DNA of 64,000 bases, taken from assembly GCF_014635885.1 (NCBI RefSeq), contig NZ_BMDR01000001.1:186001-250000 (forward strand), written 5' to 3'. The position numbers were made by a program, and so were the translations under genes. Positions within the stretch are counted from its first letter, which is position 1. Each line of letters opens with the position of its first letter. The notes below the pieces were generated by a model. The model made no database searches and was not told the origin of the DNA. It saw only the letters and a program-made list of their open reading frames with translations. Of this stretch, positions 7,694 to 16,604 are shown piece by piece. The stretch is from Acinetobacter vivianii. Lineage in GTDB: Bacteria > Pseudomonadota > Gammaproteobacteria > Pseudomonadales > Moraxellaceae.

Positions 7694-9973
7694 ATGACGA
7701 CTGGAACAGCACTAAGACAGGATGTAACGGCTTGTATTTTATGTTCACGCAACTGTGGGCTGAGTGTTGAAGTTGCAGATAATCAGTTTAAAAAGATAAA
7801 AGGTGATACCCAGCATCCTTTTTCTCAAGGCTATATTTGCCAAAAAGCAGCACGTTTGCAGCATTACCAGCAACACGCAGATCGTTTGACCGCGCCATTA
7901 AAACGTCAAGTCGATGGTTCATTCAAGGAGATCAGTTGGGATCAAGCGATTGAGGAGATTGCTGATCAGCTTGTACAGATTCGGGATACACATGGGGGAA
8001 CGGCATTCGCTTCTGTCGGTGGTGGCGGCCAGGGAAACCATTTGGGAGCTGCCTATGGTCGGCAACTGTTATATGCCATGAAAAGTTTTTATTCTTATAA
8101 CTCCTTAGCACAAGAAAAAACCGGAGATTTCTGGGTCAATGGTCGTTTGTTCGGTAGTCAAGCCTGTCATACCACGGAAGATGTCGAGCATGCTGACTAT
8201 GTCCTGTTTATTGGAACCAATCCATTTCAGGCACACGGCATTCCAAATGCCCGTGATACCTTGAAACATATTAAGAAAGATCCGAATCGGACGATGGTGG
8301 TGTTTGACCCACGTGTTACTGAAACGGCTAAACAAGCCGATATTCATGTACAACTGAAACCTGGAACAGACGCCTATCTGATGTCTGCCATGATCGCAAT
8401 CCTGCTTAAAGAGGAATTGTATGATCAGCAATTTATTCAGCAACATACACATGGTTTTGACGAAGTTAAACAGGCGTTTGAAGCGATTCCGATAGCGGAA
8501 TATATCCAGAAAGCGGATGTTTCAGTTGAATTGATTTATCAGGTCGTGCGTGACTTTGCCAAAGCTAAACGTGGCTGTGTACGTATTGATTTAGGTATTC
8601 AACACACTTTAAACACGACCTTGAATGGTTATTTGGAAAAACTTTTGTATTTACTTACAGGACATTTTGGTCAGCAGGGAACCAATAACCTACATACCAT
8701 GTTTATTCCAATCCTGAGCAATACCGATGAGCGGAATCCAAAGTATCGCCGTACAGTTCACCATAAAATGTTCCCCATTTCTGGTTTCTTTCCCCCGAAT
8801 ATTTTGCCTGATGAAATTTTAAAGGCTGGGGAAAAACGAGTTCGTGCCGTATTCGTGGATAGTTGCAATCCTTTACTGACTTATCCTGATACCGGCGCTT
8901 ATGAGCAAGCCTTTCAATCACTGGAACTTTTGGTCGTGGTTGATGTTGCAATGACAGAAACTGCACGTCTGGCACATTATGTTTTACCAGCGCACACCCA
9001 ATTCGAAAAATGGGAATTTACGGGATTCAACTTAGAATTTCCTAAAAATGGCTTTCATTTACGGCATCCACTTTTTAAAGCACAAGGTAATACTTTACCT
9101 GAAGCGGAAATTTATACGCGATTATTGGAAGCCATGCAGGTTATTCCCCGACAGTTTCCAATCCTGAGTAAAATTGCGGAAAAAGATCGTGCGAAAACGG
9201 CTTATCTTGCCTATTTCGCAGCGCTTGGCGCCTCTTTTGTAAAAAATAAGAAGCTGATTCCTTATGCGGCATCCATTGTATATCGCACTTTGGGCAAAAC
9301 ATTACCCGATGATGCTGCCTCGACAGCTTTGTTATTGCCTTTATGTATGCAATACGCAGCACAGCATTTCAAAGCAGTGAAGCGGGCGGGCTATGAAGGC
9401 AATCGTTTTAATCTTGGGGTAACGCTTTTTCAGGCCATTTTGAAACAGCGTTCAGGCGTTGTATTGTCTGCACATGATTATGCTGATGTCTGGGAGCTGA
9501 TTGCCTATAAAGACAAAAAAATTCGTTTGGCAATTCCAGAAATGTTTATCGAGCTGGCTGAATTAAAGCATCAGAAATTTGCAGCCACAGCAGATTATCC
9601 TTTTATTTTACTGGCAGGTGAACGACGTAGCTACAATGCGAATCAGATCTATCGAGATCCAGCATGGCGTAAAGTGGATGCAGAAGGACGTTTAAGAATG
9701 AATCCTGATGATGCCTTGGCGTTAGGTGTTGAAACAGGACAAATGCTGCAATGTATTTCAGAGCATGGTCGTATTCAGGTTACGGTTGAGCTTGATGAAG
9801 GGATGCGAAAAGGTGTAGTGTCATTACCGCATGGTTATGGATTAAGTTATGCTGGCGCTGAGCCAGTTGGGCCACAATTGAACCGCCTGACTTCAACAGG
9901 GCATTGTGATCCGTTGTCCAAAACGCCATATCATAAATATGTACCTGTGCGTTTACAGCATTTGACGGTTTAG
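7694..9973 (+). CDS. Molybdopterin oxidoreductase with N-terminal 4Fe-4S site
   Basis: A 759-residue member of the bis-MGD molybdenum enzyme family (DMSO reductase superfamily). An N-terminal cluster motif C14-x2-C17-x3-C21-x27-C49 should bind 4Fe-4S. The catalytic domains and a C-terminal molydopterin-dinucleotide-binding domain follow (from about residue 630, including LLAGERRSYNANQIYRDP). No twin-arginine signal is visible, so it is probably cytoplasmic. The reaction is unknown. A GTG at 7685 is in frame, but ATG 7694 is better spaced from AAGGTGAG. It lies just upstream of the Moco synthesis genes that would supply its cofactor. Confidence 0.88.
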   Translation: MTTGTALRQDVTACILCSRNCGLSVEVADNQFKKIKGDTQHPFSQGYICQKAARLQHYQQHADRLTAPLKRQVDGSFKEISWDQAIEEIADQLVQIRDTHGGTAFASVGGGGQGNHLGAAYGRQLLYAMKSFYSYNSLAQEKTGDFWVNGRLFGSQACHTTEDVEHADYVLFIGTNPFQAHGIPNARDTLKHIKKDPNRTMVVFDPRVTETAKQADIHVQLKPGTDAYLMSAMIAILLKEELYDQQFIQQHTHGFDEVKQAFEAIPIAEYIQKADVSVELIYQVVRDFAKAKRGCVRIDLGIQHTLNTTLNGYLEKLLYLLTGHFGQQGTNNLHTMFIPILSNTDERNPKYRRTVHHKMFPISGFFPPNILPDEILKAGEKRVRAVFVDSCNPLLTYPDTGAYEQAFQSLELLVVVDVAMTETARLAHYVLPAHTQFEKWEFTGFNLEFPKNGFHLRHPLFKAQGNTLPEAEIYTRLLEAMQVIPRQFPILSKIAEKDRAKTAYLAYFAALGASFVKNKKLIPYAASIVYRTLGKTLPDDAASTALLLPLCMQYAAQHFKAVKRAGYEGNRFNLGVTLFQAILKQRSGVVLSAHDYADVWELIAYKDKKIRLAIPEMFIELAELKHQKFAATADYPFILLAGERRSYNANQIYRDPAWRKVDAEGRLRMNPDDALALGVETGQMLQCISEHGRIQVTVELDEGMRKGVVSLPHGYGLSYAGAEPVGPQLNRLTSTGHCDPLSKTPYHKYVPVRLQHLTV

Positions 9974-10107
9974 ACGATCAGCGTATTGATTTTATGAGCA
10001 TCATGCACCAAATATTATCAATACAAGGAAAGCTGCCTGAAAATAGTGCAAGGGGGCTGAACAAAAATATGCAAGACATCAGATATTTTTATGCGTAAAT
10101 TGAAAGT

Positions 10108-10133
10108 GTTGCTTATTTGTTTGAATAAGCAAC
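10108..10133 (+). repeat. Perfect 10-bp inverted repeat before moaA
   Basis: GTTGCTTATT (10108-10117) is exactly complementary to AATAAGCAAC (10124-10133) around a 6-base loop. No T tract follows, so it is not a standard terminator. It lies in the 286-base gap between the oxidoreductase and moaA, and could be an operator or an RNA hairpin. The rest of the gap shows nothing I can name; I do not see a clear Moco riboswitch. Confidence 0.5.
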
Positions 10134-10259
10134 AGCAAGCCTGAACAGAGGATGTGATTGGAATAATTATTGCTGTAATAAAAAACTTTAGTTTGATACA
10201 TGAACAAGCTTGCACAGAACTTGTGCTTAGCCAGTAAAAAGATCTACAAATGAGTGCGT

Positions 10260-11291
10260 ATGATGAAGCATGAGAAACTTGAAACGACTTTACCGATTCT
10301 TCAGGATCAGTATGGTCGTATTAAGCGTAAGTTACGGATTTCCGTGACAGATCGCTGCAATTTCAAATGCATTTATTGTATGCCTGAGCATCCTGAATGG
10401 ATGAAGAAACAGGATTTGCTCAGTTTCGAAGCCTTATTTGCTTTTTGCCAATATATGGTTGGACAAGGAATCGAAAATATTCGTATCACGGGCGGTGAAC
10501 CGTTAATGCGTCAGGGCGTGGTTCATTTTATTGCTGATTTACAACAGTTAAGAGCACTCGGCTTAAAACGGATTTCGATCACGACCAATGCCCATTATTT
10601 GGCAAAATATGCCGAAGCATTGAAACAGGCGGGTTTAGACGATCTCAATATTAGTCTGGATAGCCTGAATCCGACCCAGTTTAAGCAACTGACCAAAAAA
10701 GAACTTACACCCGTACTGAATGGTATAGAGGCTGCAAAAAAGGCAGGGCTACCCTTTAAACTCAATTGTGTGTTGATGAAAGGTCATAATGATGACCAGA
10801 TTTTGCCGATGGTACAGTGGGCAAAACAACACAACATTCCATTGCGCTTTATTGAATTTATGCCGTTGGATGGAGATCAGCATTGGACAAATGATGCTGT
10901 GGTGAGTGAAGCAGCAATTTTAGAGCAGCTTCAGCCTCATTATGATGTCCAAGTCTTACAACAGCAGCATGAGCCTGCACGTATTTATCAGCTTGATGGA
11001 CATTATCCACTTGGCATTATTTCGACGATTACCCATTCATTTTGTGGGGACTGTGATCGAATCCGTTTAACGGCTCAGGGCGAACTGTATAACTGTCTAT
11101 TTGCTCAACAAGGCTTAAATATTAAGCCCTATTTACAAGATTTAATTCAGCAAAATAATGAGTCAAAACAGCGTGCATTGCTGCAACTCGACCAACAGGT
11201 GAAGCCTTATATCTGGCATAAAGCCAAAGGCTATCATGCGATACAACATCAACAAGCCCGTAAAATCAGTATGCACATGCTGGGTGGTTAA
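10260..11291 (+). CDS. moaA: GTP 3',8-cyclase (Moco biosynthesis)
   Basis: A 343-residue radical-SAM enzyme that, with MoaC, converts GTP to cyclic pyranopterin monophosphate. The N-terminal SAM cluster is C33-x3-C37-x2-C40 in RCNFKCIYCMPEH. The second, substrate-binding cluster is C262-x2-C265-x13-C279 (FCGDCDRIR...YNC). The C-terminus ends in the essential GG. ITGGEPLMR is the conserved SAM-binding stretch. The start is uncertain: GTG 10254, ATG 10260 and ATG 10263 are all in frame and none has a strong ribosome binding site. First gene of moaA-moaD-moaE-moaCB-moeA. Confidence 0.95.
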   Translation: MMKHEKLETTLPILQDQYGRIKRKLRISVTDRCNFKCIYCMPEHPEWMKKQDLLSFEALFAFCQYMVGQGIENIRITGGEPLMRQGVVHFIADLQQLRALGLKRISITTNAHYLAKYAEALKQAGLDDLNISLDSLNPTQFKQLTKKELTPVLNGIEAAKKAGLPFKLNCVLMKGHNDDQILPMVQWAKQHNIPLRFIEFMPLDGDQHWTNDAVVSEAAILEQLQPHYDVQVLQQQHEPARIYQLDGHYPLGIISTITHSFCGDCDRIRLTAQGELYNCLFAQQGLNIKPYLQDLIQQNNESKQRALLQLDQQVKPYIWHKAKGYHAIQHQQARKISMHMLGG

Positions 11292-11314
11292 AGAGCAAGT
11301 GATCTGGAGAAAAT

Positions 11315-11566
11315 ATGCAAACCATTGAGATCAAAATTGAAGCTTTTGGCGCAATTGAAAGGTTGTTGCCAAAGGCCCTTGCATTTGAGTTTGCAGAAAA
11401 TCGAAGTGTTAAAGATGTATTAACCCATATTGTAACGCTTTATCCAGAAGCACATCAGGCAATGGAAAAATGTGCCTGTGCAATAGGAGAAGATATTGTG
11501 ACACGTCAAATGGAATTAGATCAATCTTGTACTTTAGTACTGTTGTCGCCAGTGGCAGGGGGATAA
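11315..11566 (+). CDS. moaD: Molybdopterin synthase sulfur carrier subunit
   Basis: An 83-residue ubiquitin-fold protein ending in LLSPVAGG. The exposed di-glycine tail is adenylated and turned into the thiocarboxylate that donates sulfur to precursor Z in molybdopterin synthase. Its length fits MoaD (81 in E. coli). It follows moaA by 23 bases and stops 2 bases before the moaE start, so the two synthase subunits are co-translated. Confidence 0.93.
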   Translation: MQTIEIKIEAFGAIERLLPKALAFEFAENRSVKDVLTHIVTLYPEAHQAMEKCACAIGEDIVTRQMELDQSCTLVLLSPVAGG

Positions 11567-11568
11567 AG

Positions 11569-12084
11569 ATGCGTGAATTTGCCAGAGTTCAAGATCAGGC
11601 TTTAAGCCTCGACAGTTTCGACTCAATACAGGTATTTCCTGAATGTGGTGGCGTTGATATCTTTATTGGAACCGTGCGTAACCATCATGAAGGTAAAGCA
11701 GTCAAGGCATTGAAATATACCTCCTATACGCCAGTTGCTGAAAAGATGATTCGTGAAATCGAGCAGCAAGTCAAAGAGAAGTATCAAGTTTCTTATGTTC
11801 GGGTCATGCATCGTATTGGTTATTTAGAAGTCAGTGAAACTGCCATTATTGCCATTGCTTATGCTGCTCATCGCCGTGAAGCTTTTCAAGCCTGCGAAGA
11901 AGCCGTAGAGCGGGTAAAACATGAAGTACCGATCTGGAAAGAAGAATTTTTCATGGATGGTACCAGTCACTATGTTGAAGGCTGTTGTATCCGTAAAGAT
12001 ACCGCTGAATCAACGTCTCACACTGAACGGCATCAACATGCTCATCATCCAGAAAATTGCACACATGCGCATACACACGAATAA
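11569..12084 (+). CDS. moaE: Molybdopterin synthase catalytic subunit with His-rich tail
   Basis: A 171-residue MoaE, the large subunit of molybdopterin synthase. Conserved features are GTVRNHHEG (the active-site arginine region) and VPIWKEEF, with the catalytic lysine. An open frame extends upstream, but ATG 11569, just after the moaD stop and preceded by GGGGGATAAAG, is the natural start. The last 25 residues are unusual: eight histidines and one cysteine (pattern RHQHAHH...THAHTH), absent from E. coli MoaE. The tail looks like a metal-binding appendage; this is inferred from composition. Confidence 0.92.
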   Translation: MREFARVQDQALSLDSFDSIQVFPECGGVDIFIGTVRNHHEGKAVKALKYTSYTPVAEKMIREIEQQVKEKYQVSYVRVMHRIGYLEVSETAIIAIAYAAHRREAFQACEEAVERVKHEVPIWKEEFFMDGTSHYVEGCCIRKDTAESTSHTERHQHAHHPENCTHAHTHE

Positions 12085-12101
12085 AGCGTTAGGAAGTTAA
12101 A

Positions 12102-13025
12102 ATGAAAAATGTTGGGATGAAACCCGAAAGTTACCGTGTAGCAGAAGCACAAGCAATTTTACACGCACCCGCACATTGTATTCAGTTACTGCGTGATGGA
12201 AATACCGAAAAAGGCGATGCTTTAAAAACTGCACGTATTGCAGGCATTCTGGCAGCAAAACGCACAGATGAACTGATTCCACTATGCCATCCTTTACCGA
12301 TTTATCGTGCTGATGTCGAGTATGACTTGCAAGATGATCATGTGGTGATCTTAACCACAGTTGAAACTATTGGGCCAACAGGTGTCGAGATGGAGGCTTT
12401 GACAGCTGCAAGTCTGGCTGGCTTAACGCTGTATGACATGCTGAAACCGCATTGTGAACCGGAAGAGTTGTGTCTGGATCAATGCAAATTGCTGAAGAAA
12501 AAAGGTGGTAAATCCCACTTTAAACGGACTTTACGCCAACCTGTTTCTGCAGCTGTGATTGTCCTTTCGGATACCGTGGCTGCGGGGCGTAAACCTGATA
12601 CTGCAGGAAAGTCCGTAGTAGAGACCTTGACCGAAGCAGGCTTTGATCCGATTCATTATCAGATCCTGCCTGATGAAGCTGATCAATTAAAAGATCTGGT
12701 TCTGGAGTTAACCAAATCTTATGCTTGCATCATGACGGTTGGTGGTACAGGGATTGGCAAGCGTGATATTACAGTGGATACGCTTGAGCCGCTATTAGAA
12801 AGAAAGCTGGATGGTCTGATGGAAGCGGCACGTTCATTTGGACAGAAACGGACGCCTTATGCGGCAATGTCACGTGGTGTTGCAGGATTTATTGATCGTT
12901 CATTGGTTGTGACTTTACCAGGCAGCCGTGGCGGTGCCAGTGAGTCTATGGCAGCGATTTTACCAGCGTTGGTGCATATTTTTGATGTATGTCGAGACTT
13001 ACCTCATCCAGGGGGCTACGAATAA
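12102..13025 (+). CDS. moaCB: Fused MoaC-MoaB molybdenum cofactor protein
   Basis: A 307-residue fusion. Residues 1-150 are MoaC, the cyclic pyranopterin monophosphate synthase partner of MoaA, with KGDALKTARIAGI, LIPLCHPLP and GPTGVEMEAL. Residues about 155-307 are a MoaB/MogA domain (SDTVAAGRKPDTAG, TVGGTGIGKRDIT), which adenylates molybdopterin or binds it. Both active regions look intact. Bifunctional MoaC/MoaB proteins are known in other bacteria. It sits in the Moco operon, and its stop overlaps the moeA start (TAATG). Confidence 0.93.
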   Translation: MKNVGMKPESYRVAEAQAILHAPAHCIQLLRDGNTEKGDALKTARIAGILAAKRTDELIPLCHPLPIYRADVEYDLQDDHVVILTTVETIGPTGVEMEALTAASLAGLTLYDMLKPHCEPEELCLDQCKLLKKKGGKSHFKRTLRQPVSAAVIVLSDTVAAGRKPDTAGKSVVETLTEAGFDPIHYQILPDEADQLKDLVLELTKSYACIMTVGGTGIGKRDITVDTLEPLLERKLDGLMEAARSFGQKRTPYAAMSRGVAGFIDRSLVVTLPGSRGGASESMAAILPALVHIFDVCRDLPHPGGYE

Positions 13026-14254
13026 TGTCAGGATGTGGTGCTGAAAAAGGATTGATCAGTATTGATGAAGCATTTGCACTGATCCAATGCCAAGCTAAAA
13101 CCTTAGCAACCGAGACCTTGCCCTTAGGCGAGTGTCTCAATCGCTATCTGGCCCAAGCTATCGTTTCTCAGGTGAATTTACCGAGCTTCTCACAAAGTGC
13201 AGTCGATGGCTACGCAATCCATAGCGCTCATGAAAACTTGCAAGATGCTACTTTCTCGGTGATTGGCGAAATTAAAGCGGGCAGTGAGTCTGATGTACAG
13301 CTTAGGGATGGACAAGCCGTTCGTATTTTTACTGGGGGGAAAATTCCTGAAGGAACCACTCATGTCGCTCGACAGGAAATCGTAAATATTGAAAGCGATA
13401 AGCTGATTCGGTTGACTGAACATATCAAGGCTCAGGCAGATATCCGCTTTACAGGTGAAGAAATTCAATGTGGGCAGCAACTGACAGAGCTTGGGCAGCG
13501 CATTAATATTGGGGCTTTAGCAGCACTGAGCATGGCTGGGGTAAAAACTCTTGAAGTGTTTAAACAACCTAAAGTTGCCGTCGTGATTACAGGTGATGAA
13601 GTTGCGGAAACACCTGACGATTTACAGGCTGGAAAAGTGTTTGATGCCAATGGCCCACTGTTAAAAGCTTGGTTGCAAGATTATGGATTAGCGGTAGAAA
13701 TACGCCATATTGCCGATGAGGCTGAACAGGTGACACAATGCTTCGAACAGCTCAAACAGCATTATGATGTCATTATTACCACAGGCGGTGTTTCTGTAGG
13801 CGATTATGATTTTGTGCGACCGTGTGCCTTTGAAGCAGGCTTTGAGCAGGTTTTCTGGAAGGTGAAACAAAAACCGGGTAAACCTTTATTTTTTGCCGAA
13901 TATACAGCGCAAAATCATCACTGTTATATACTTGGTTTGCCAGGCAATCCAGCAGCTGTTTATGTGTGTATGCAGATGTATGGTAAATCGCTATTCGATG
14001 CCTTACAAAACCAGACTCAATCTTTGGAATGGTTTAGTGCAATACTGACCCATGATTTGAAGTCCGATGCACGTGAACGATTCTTAAGAATGCATGCCTA
14101 TTTTGAACAAGGTCAGCTCAAGCTGAAAAGCCTTGCTAAGCAACAATCGCATATGTTGAGTAATTTGATGCAAGCCAACTGTCTGGTGCGTATTCCTGCC
14201 CATATTCAGCCAGAAGCAGGAATGGAAGTGAACGGTGTATTCATTCGCAATTAA
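13025..14254 (+). CDS. moeA: Molybdopterin molybdenumtransferase
   Basis: A 409-residue MoeA that inserts molybdenum into adenylylated molybdopterin. Landmarks are FSQSAVDGYAI near the N-terminus, RIFTGGKIPEG, the MoaB-like domain with VVITGDEV and TTGGVSVGDYDF, and LPGNPAAVYV. The C-terminal domain IV is present. Length matches E. coli MoeA (411). ATG 13025 overlaps the moaCB stop codon, implying translational coupling. It is the last gene of the run; no strong terminator is visible behind it. Confidence 0.95.
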   Translation: MSGCGAEKGLISIDEAFALIQCQAKTLATETLPLGECLNRYLAQAIVSQVNLPSFSQSAVDGYAIHSAHENLQDATFSVIGEIKAGSESDVQLRDGQAVRIFTGGKIPEGTTHVARQEIVNIESDKLIRLTEHIKAQADIRFTGEEIQCGQQLTELGQRINIGALAALSMAGVKTLEVFKQPKVAVVITGDEVAETPDDLQAGKVFDANGPLLKAWLQDYGLAVEIRHIADEAEQVTQCFEQLKQHYDVIITTGGVSVGDYDFVRPCAFEAGFEQVFWKVKQKPGKPLFFAEYTAQNHHCYILGLPGNPAAVYVCMQMYGKSLFDALQNQTQSLEWFSAILTHDLKSDARERFLRMHAYFEQGQLKLKSLAKQQSHMLSNLMQANCLVRIPAHIQPEAGMEVNGVFIRN

Positions 14255-14371
14255 AGGTTCAGCAGAAATGAGTAAAATTTGTGAATTTTGTCACTTTTAG
14301 CCAAGTGCCAATATTGCATCTGATGGACAAGGTGGTTTAGTGTATATTTTATATTGCTTGGTTAGGGGCTG

Positions 14372-14408
14372 TTGACATTTCGTCCATGCATTATGTTATT
14401 GGTTAAAA
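14372..14408 (+). promoter_or_regulatory. Possible promoter and repeated motif upstream of the HxlR gene
   Basis: TTGACA (14372-14377) is a perfect -35 match, but the -10 is poor (TATGTT at 14393 or GTTATT at 14395). It overlaps a 24-base sequence (14385-14408) that recurs with three differences at 15030-15053, just after the regulator gene. The overlap with the promoter suggests an operator. Confidence 0.4.
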
Positions 14409-14523
14409 CGACTTAAACAAGGCATGAAATGCAGGCAATGGCGACCCCCTTGGCAAATTTCGACGGTTCAAGACATAGATTCCATGTCTGCAAAAACTTT
14501 AAAAAAATGATTAGGTGATAATA

Positions 14524-15006
14524 ATGAAATGGGAAGAAATTGGCGATCAGCCATGTTCAGTGGCTCGGACGCTTTCAGTATTAGGTGATCGTTGGACAAT
14601 GCTCATCTTACGCAACGCATTTATGGGTGTACGCCGTTTTGATGACTTTCAACGTAGTCTTGGCTTAACCCGTCATGTCCTTTCAGAACGCTTGAAGCGT
14701 TTGGTTGAGCACGAGATTTTAATGAAAGTGCCTTATGTCGACCGTCAGGAACGTTTTGAGTATCAATTGACTGAAAAAGGTTTAGATCTGTATCCGATCC
14801 TTCTGGCGATGGTGCAATGGGCGGATAAATGGATGGATATGGGACTGGGCAAGCCAATCGAATTTACACATAAAACCTGTGGCAAGAAAATCAGTCCTAA
14901 AGTGATTTGCTCAGATTGTAATGAACCTATCCATGTTAAAGATGTACGTGTTGCTGCGGGGCCCGGTTATTTTGCGTTTATCGAGCAAAAACAAAAAAGT
15001 GCTTGA
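14524..15006 (+). CDS. HxlR-family transcriptional regulator
   Basis: A 160-residue winged-helix regulator. The N-terminal CSVARTLSVLGDRWTMLILR is diagnostic of the HxlR family and includes the conserved cysteine at about residue 11, which in relatives senses aldehydes or oxidants. The C-terminal part has TCGKKISPKVICSDC, a four-cysteine-type arrangement that may bind zinc. ATG 14524 follows AGGTG by 6 bases; the in-frame GTG at 14515 overlaps that site. Targets are unknown. No terminator was seen after it. Confidence 0.88.
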   Translation: MKWEEIGDQPCSVARTLSVLGDRWTMLILRNAFMGVRRFDDFQRSLGLTRHVLSERLKRLVEHEILMKVPYVDRQERFEYQLTEKGLDLYPILLAMVQWADKWMDMGLGKPIEFTHKTCGKKISPKVICSDCNEPIHVKDVRVAAGPGYFAFIEQKQKSA

Positions 15007-15029
15007 TGAGGAGTGAGTAAAATTCCAGT

Positions 15030-15053
15030 CATGCATTATTTTATCGGCTAAAA
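15030..15053. repeat. Second copy of the 24-base motif flanking the HxlR gene
   Basis: Matches 14385-14408 at 21 of 24 positions. It lies between the convergent HxlR and MocR genes, so it is not an obvious promoter element here. A shared GCATGAAATG-like tail follows in both copies at different spacing. Confidence 0.4.
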
Positions 15054-15084
15054 GGCCATGAAATGATCATTTCCTTATTAGGTT

Positions 15085-16482
15085 TTAAAGATTTTGATGT
15101 GCTATTTCCTGTTGAATTGCATGCGATAGCACCTCGAACACTTTTGGATCTTGGCATTGCGCTACATTAAAACGAATAAAATTTTTAAAATTCTGACTTT
15201 GGCTAAAGGCATTGCCGGGAGCCAGAATAACGCCTTGTTCCAGACAATATTGAGCGATTCGTGCCGTATCAAAATGCTCTGCTAACTCACACCATAAAAA
15301 TAAACCTGCCTGAGGTTTCACCCACGGTGTAATCCCCATTTTTTCTAATTTTTTAACCGTGGCGTCCATGGCTTGGGCCAGATCTATTTTGAGTTCATCG
15401 AGATATTTACGATAACTGCCATCGGTTAAGGCTGAAAATAAAATTTCCGAGGAAAGATTATTACCACCGAAACTGGTTGCAATTTTGATATCAGTTAAAT
15501 CCTCAATCCATTCTGGTTTGGTTGCAATATAACCTGTTCGGACTGCACCCGATAAGGTTTTAGAGAAACTGCCAATATGAATAACGCGAGACAGCCCATC
15601 CAGTGCTGCAAGTCTTGGCGCCGTGTGGAGCTCCAGATCTGCAAAAATATCATCTTCAATCACAATCAGATTTGACTGCTCAACCAGTTTTAATACCTGA
15701 TAGGCTTTGGATGCGGTTAATACTGCGCCAGTCGGATTGTGAATTCCTGAATTGGTAATGTATAAGCGGGGATTATGCTTGTGAATCGCCTCCGCAAATG
15801 CCTCAATATCTGGCCCATTTTGTGTGTAAGGCACACCAATAATTTGAATTTGGTGAACTTTGAGTAAGGCGTGAAAATTAAAATAACACGGATCATCGAC
15901 CAGCACGACATCATTTGGTTTCAGAAAATAGCGGCAAATTAAATCAATGGCTTGGGTTCCAGAATCCGTCAATAAGATCTGATTCGGAACTGCTTCAATG
16001 CCTTTTGCTAAGATTTTACGAGAAAGTAATTCACGTAAGGGCGCTAAACCGAGCGGCGTTGAATAATCGGTGAGAATACTTGAATTGGCTTTGGAGACTT
16101 TGCGAATTGCTTTACGTATATTTTCATGAGGCATCCAGTCATCTGGTAACCAGCCACATCCAGGTTTTAATACCCCTTGTTTTGCTTCCAGTGCTTGTCT
16201 CGAAATCCAGAGGGGATCAATATTGCGGTCAATTTTAGGATGAATTTCCGAGATGGATAATGGCGCAATCGGGCCTGCGACAAAGAAGCCTGAACCTGTT
16301 TTTGCCTCGATCAGGCCTTGTGCTGCCAGACGTTCATACGCCTCCACAATAGTGGAAATAGACAGATTTAAAAGACCAGCCAATGCACGAACCGAAGGAA
16401 GCCGAGAGCCAGGCACTAAAGAGCGGTTTTTAATCTGTTCATGAATATGCTGTATCACAAAATCGATTTTTGTACTTTTCAT
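15085..16482 (-). CDS. MocR-type (GntR/aminotransferase) regulator
   Basis: A 465-residue protein. An N-terminal GntR winged helix (residues 1-75; SRLPSVRALAGLLNLSISTIVEAYERLAAQGLI) is joined to a fold-type I aminotransferase domain. The PLP lysine lies in IHIGSFSKTLSGAVRTGYI. MocR proteins sense PLP, GABA or related amino compounds and usually control a divergent gene, here the EamA exporter. An upstream in-frame start at 16557 would add 25 residues with no similarity to the domain and would read through the inverted repeats, so ATG 16482 is preferred. Confidence 0.9.
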   Translation of the reverse strand: MKSTKIDFVIQHIHEQIKNRSLVPGSRLPSVRALAGLLNLSISTIVEAYERLAAQGLIEAKTGSGFFVAGPIAPLSISEIHPKIDRNIDPLWISRQALEAKQGVLKPGCGWLPDDWMPHENIRKAIRKVSKANSSILTDYSTPLGLAPLRELLSRKILAKGIEAVPNQILLTDSGTQAIDLICRYFLKPNDVVLVDDPCYFNFHALLKVHQIQIIGVPYTQNGPDIEAFAEAIHKHNPRLYITNSGIHNPTGAVLTASKAYQVLKLVEQSNLIVIEDDIFADLELHTAPRLAALDGLSRVIHIGSFSKTLSGAVRTGYIATKPEWIEDLTDIKIATSFGGNNLSSEILFSALTDGSYRKYLDELKIDLAQAMDATVKKLEKMGITPWVKPQAGLFLWCELAEHFDTARIAQYCLEQGVILAPGNAFSQSQNFKNFIRFNVAQCQDPKVFEVLSHAIQQEIAHQNL

Positions 16483-16514
16483 GTGTTTATGCCTGACTGT
16501 ATTGGGCTTTATAC

Positions 16515-16565
16515 CAGTACAGTTATTTAAAATTGTACTGCATTGTGTATGGTGCATTTACCATA
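16515..16565. promoter_or_regulatory. Two inverted repeats between MocR regulator and EamA gene
   Basis: CAGTACA (16515-16521) with TGTACTG (16534-16540) is a perfect 7-base pair separated by 12 bases. TATGGT (16548-16553) with ACCATA (16560-16565) is a second perfect pair separated by 6. They fill the gap between divergent starts and are good candidates for MocR operators. Confidence 0.55.
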
Positions 16566-16604
16566 GCACAGTTTAAATTCTGCATATAGATCTGGAGAAT
16601 TTAA

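Noticed and set aside
10018..10215. 65-aa minus-strand frame before moaA
   Set aside because: No ribosome binding site of note and low-complexity cysteine-rich sequence. The region looks like a 5' leader with a hairpin.
9974..10259. Possible Moco riboswitch before moaA
   Set aside because: I could not find the conserved core blocks of that class; only one 10-bp hairpin is clear.
10254..10259. GTG 10254 as the moaA start
   Set aside because: ATG 10260 and ATG 10263 follow at once in frame and are more usual starts; the choice remains uncertain.
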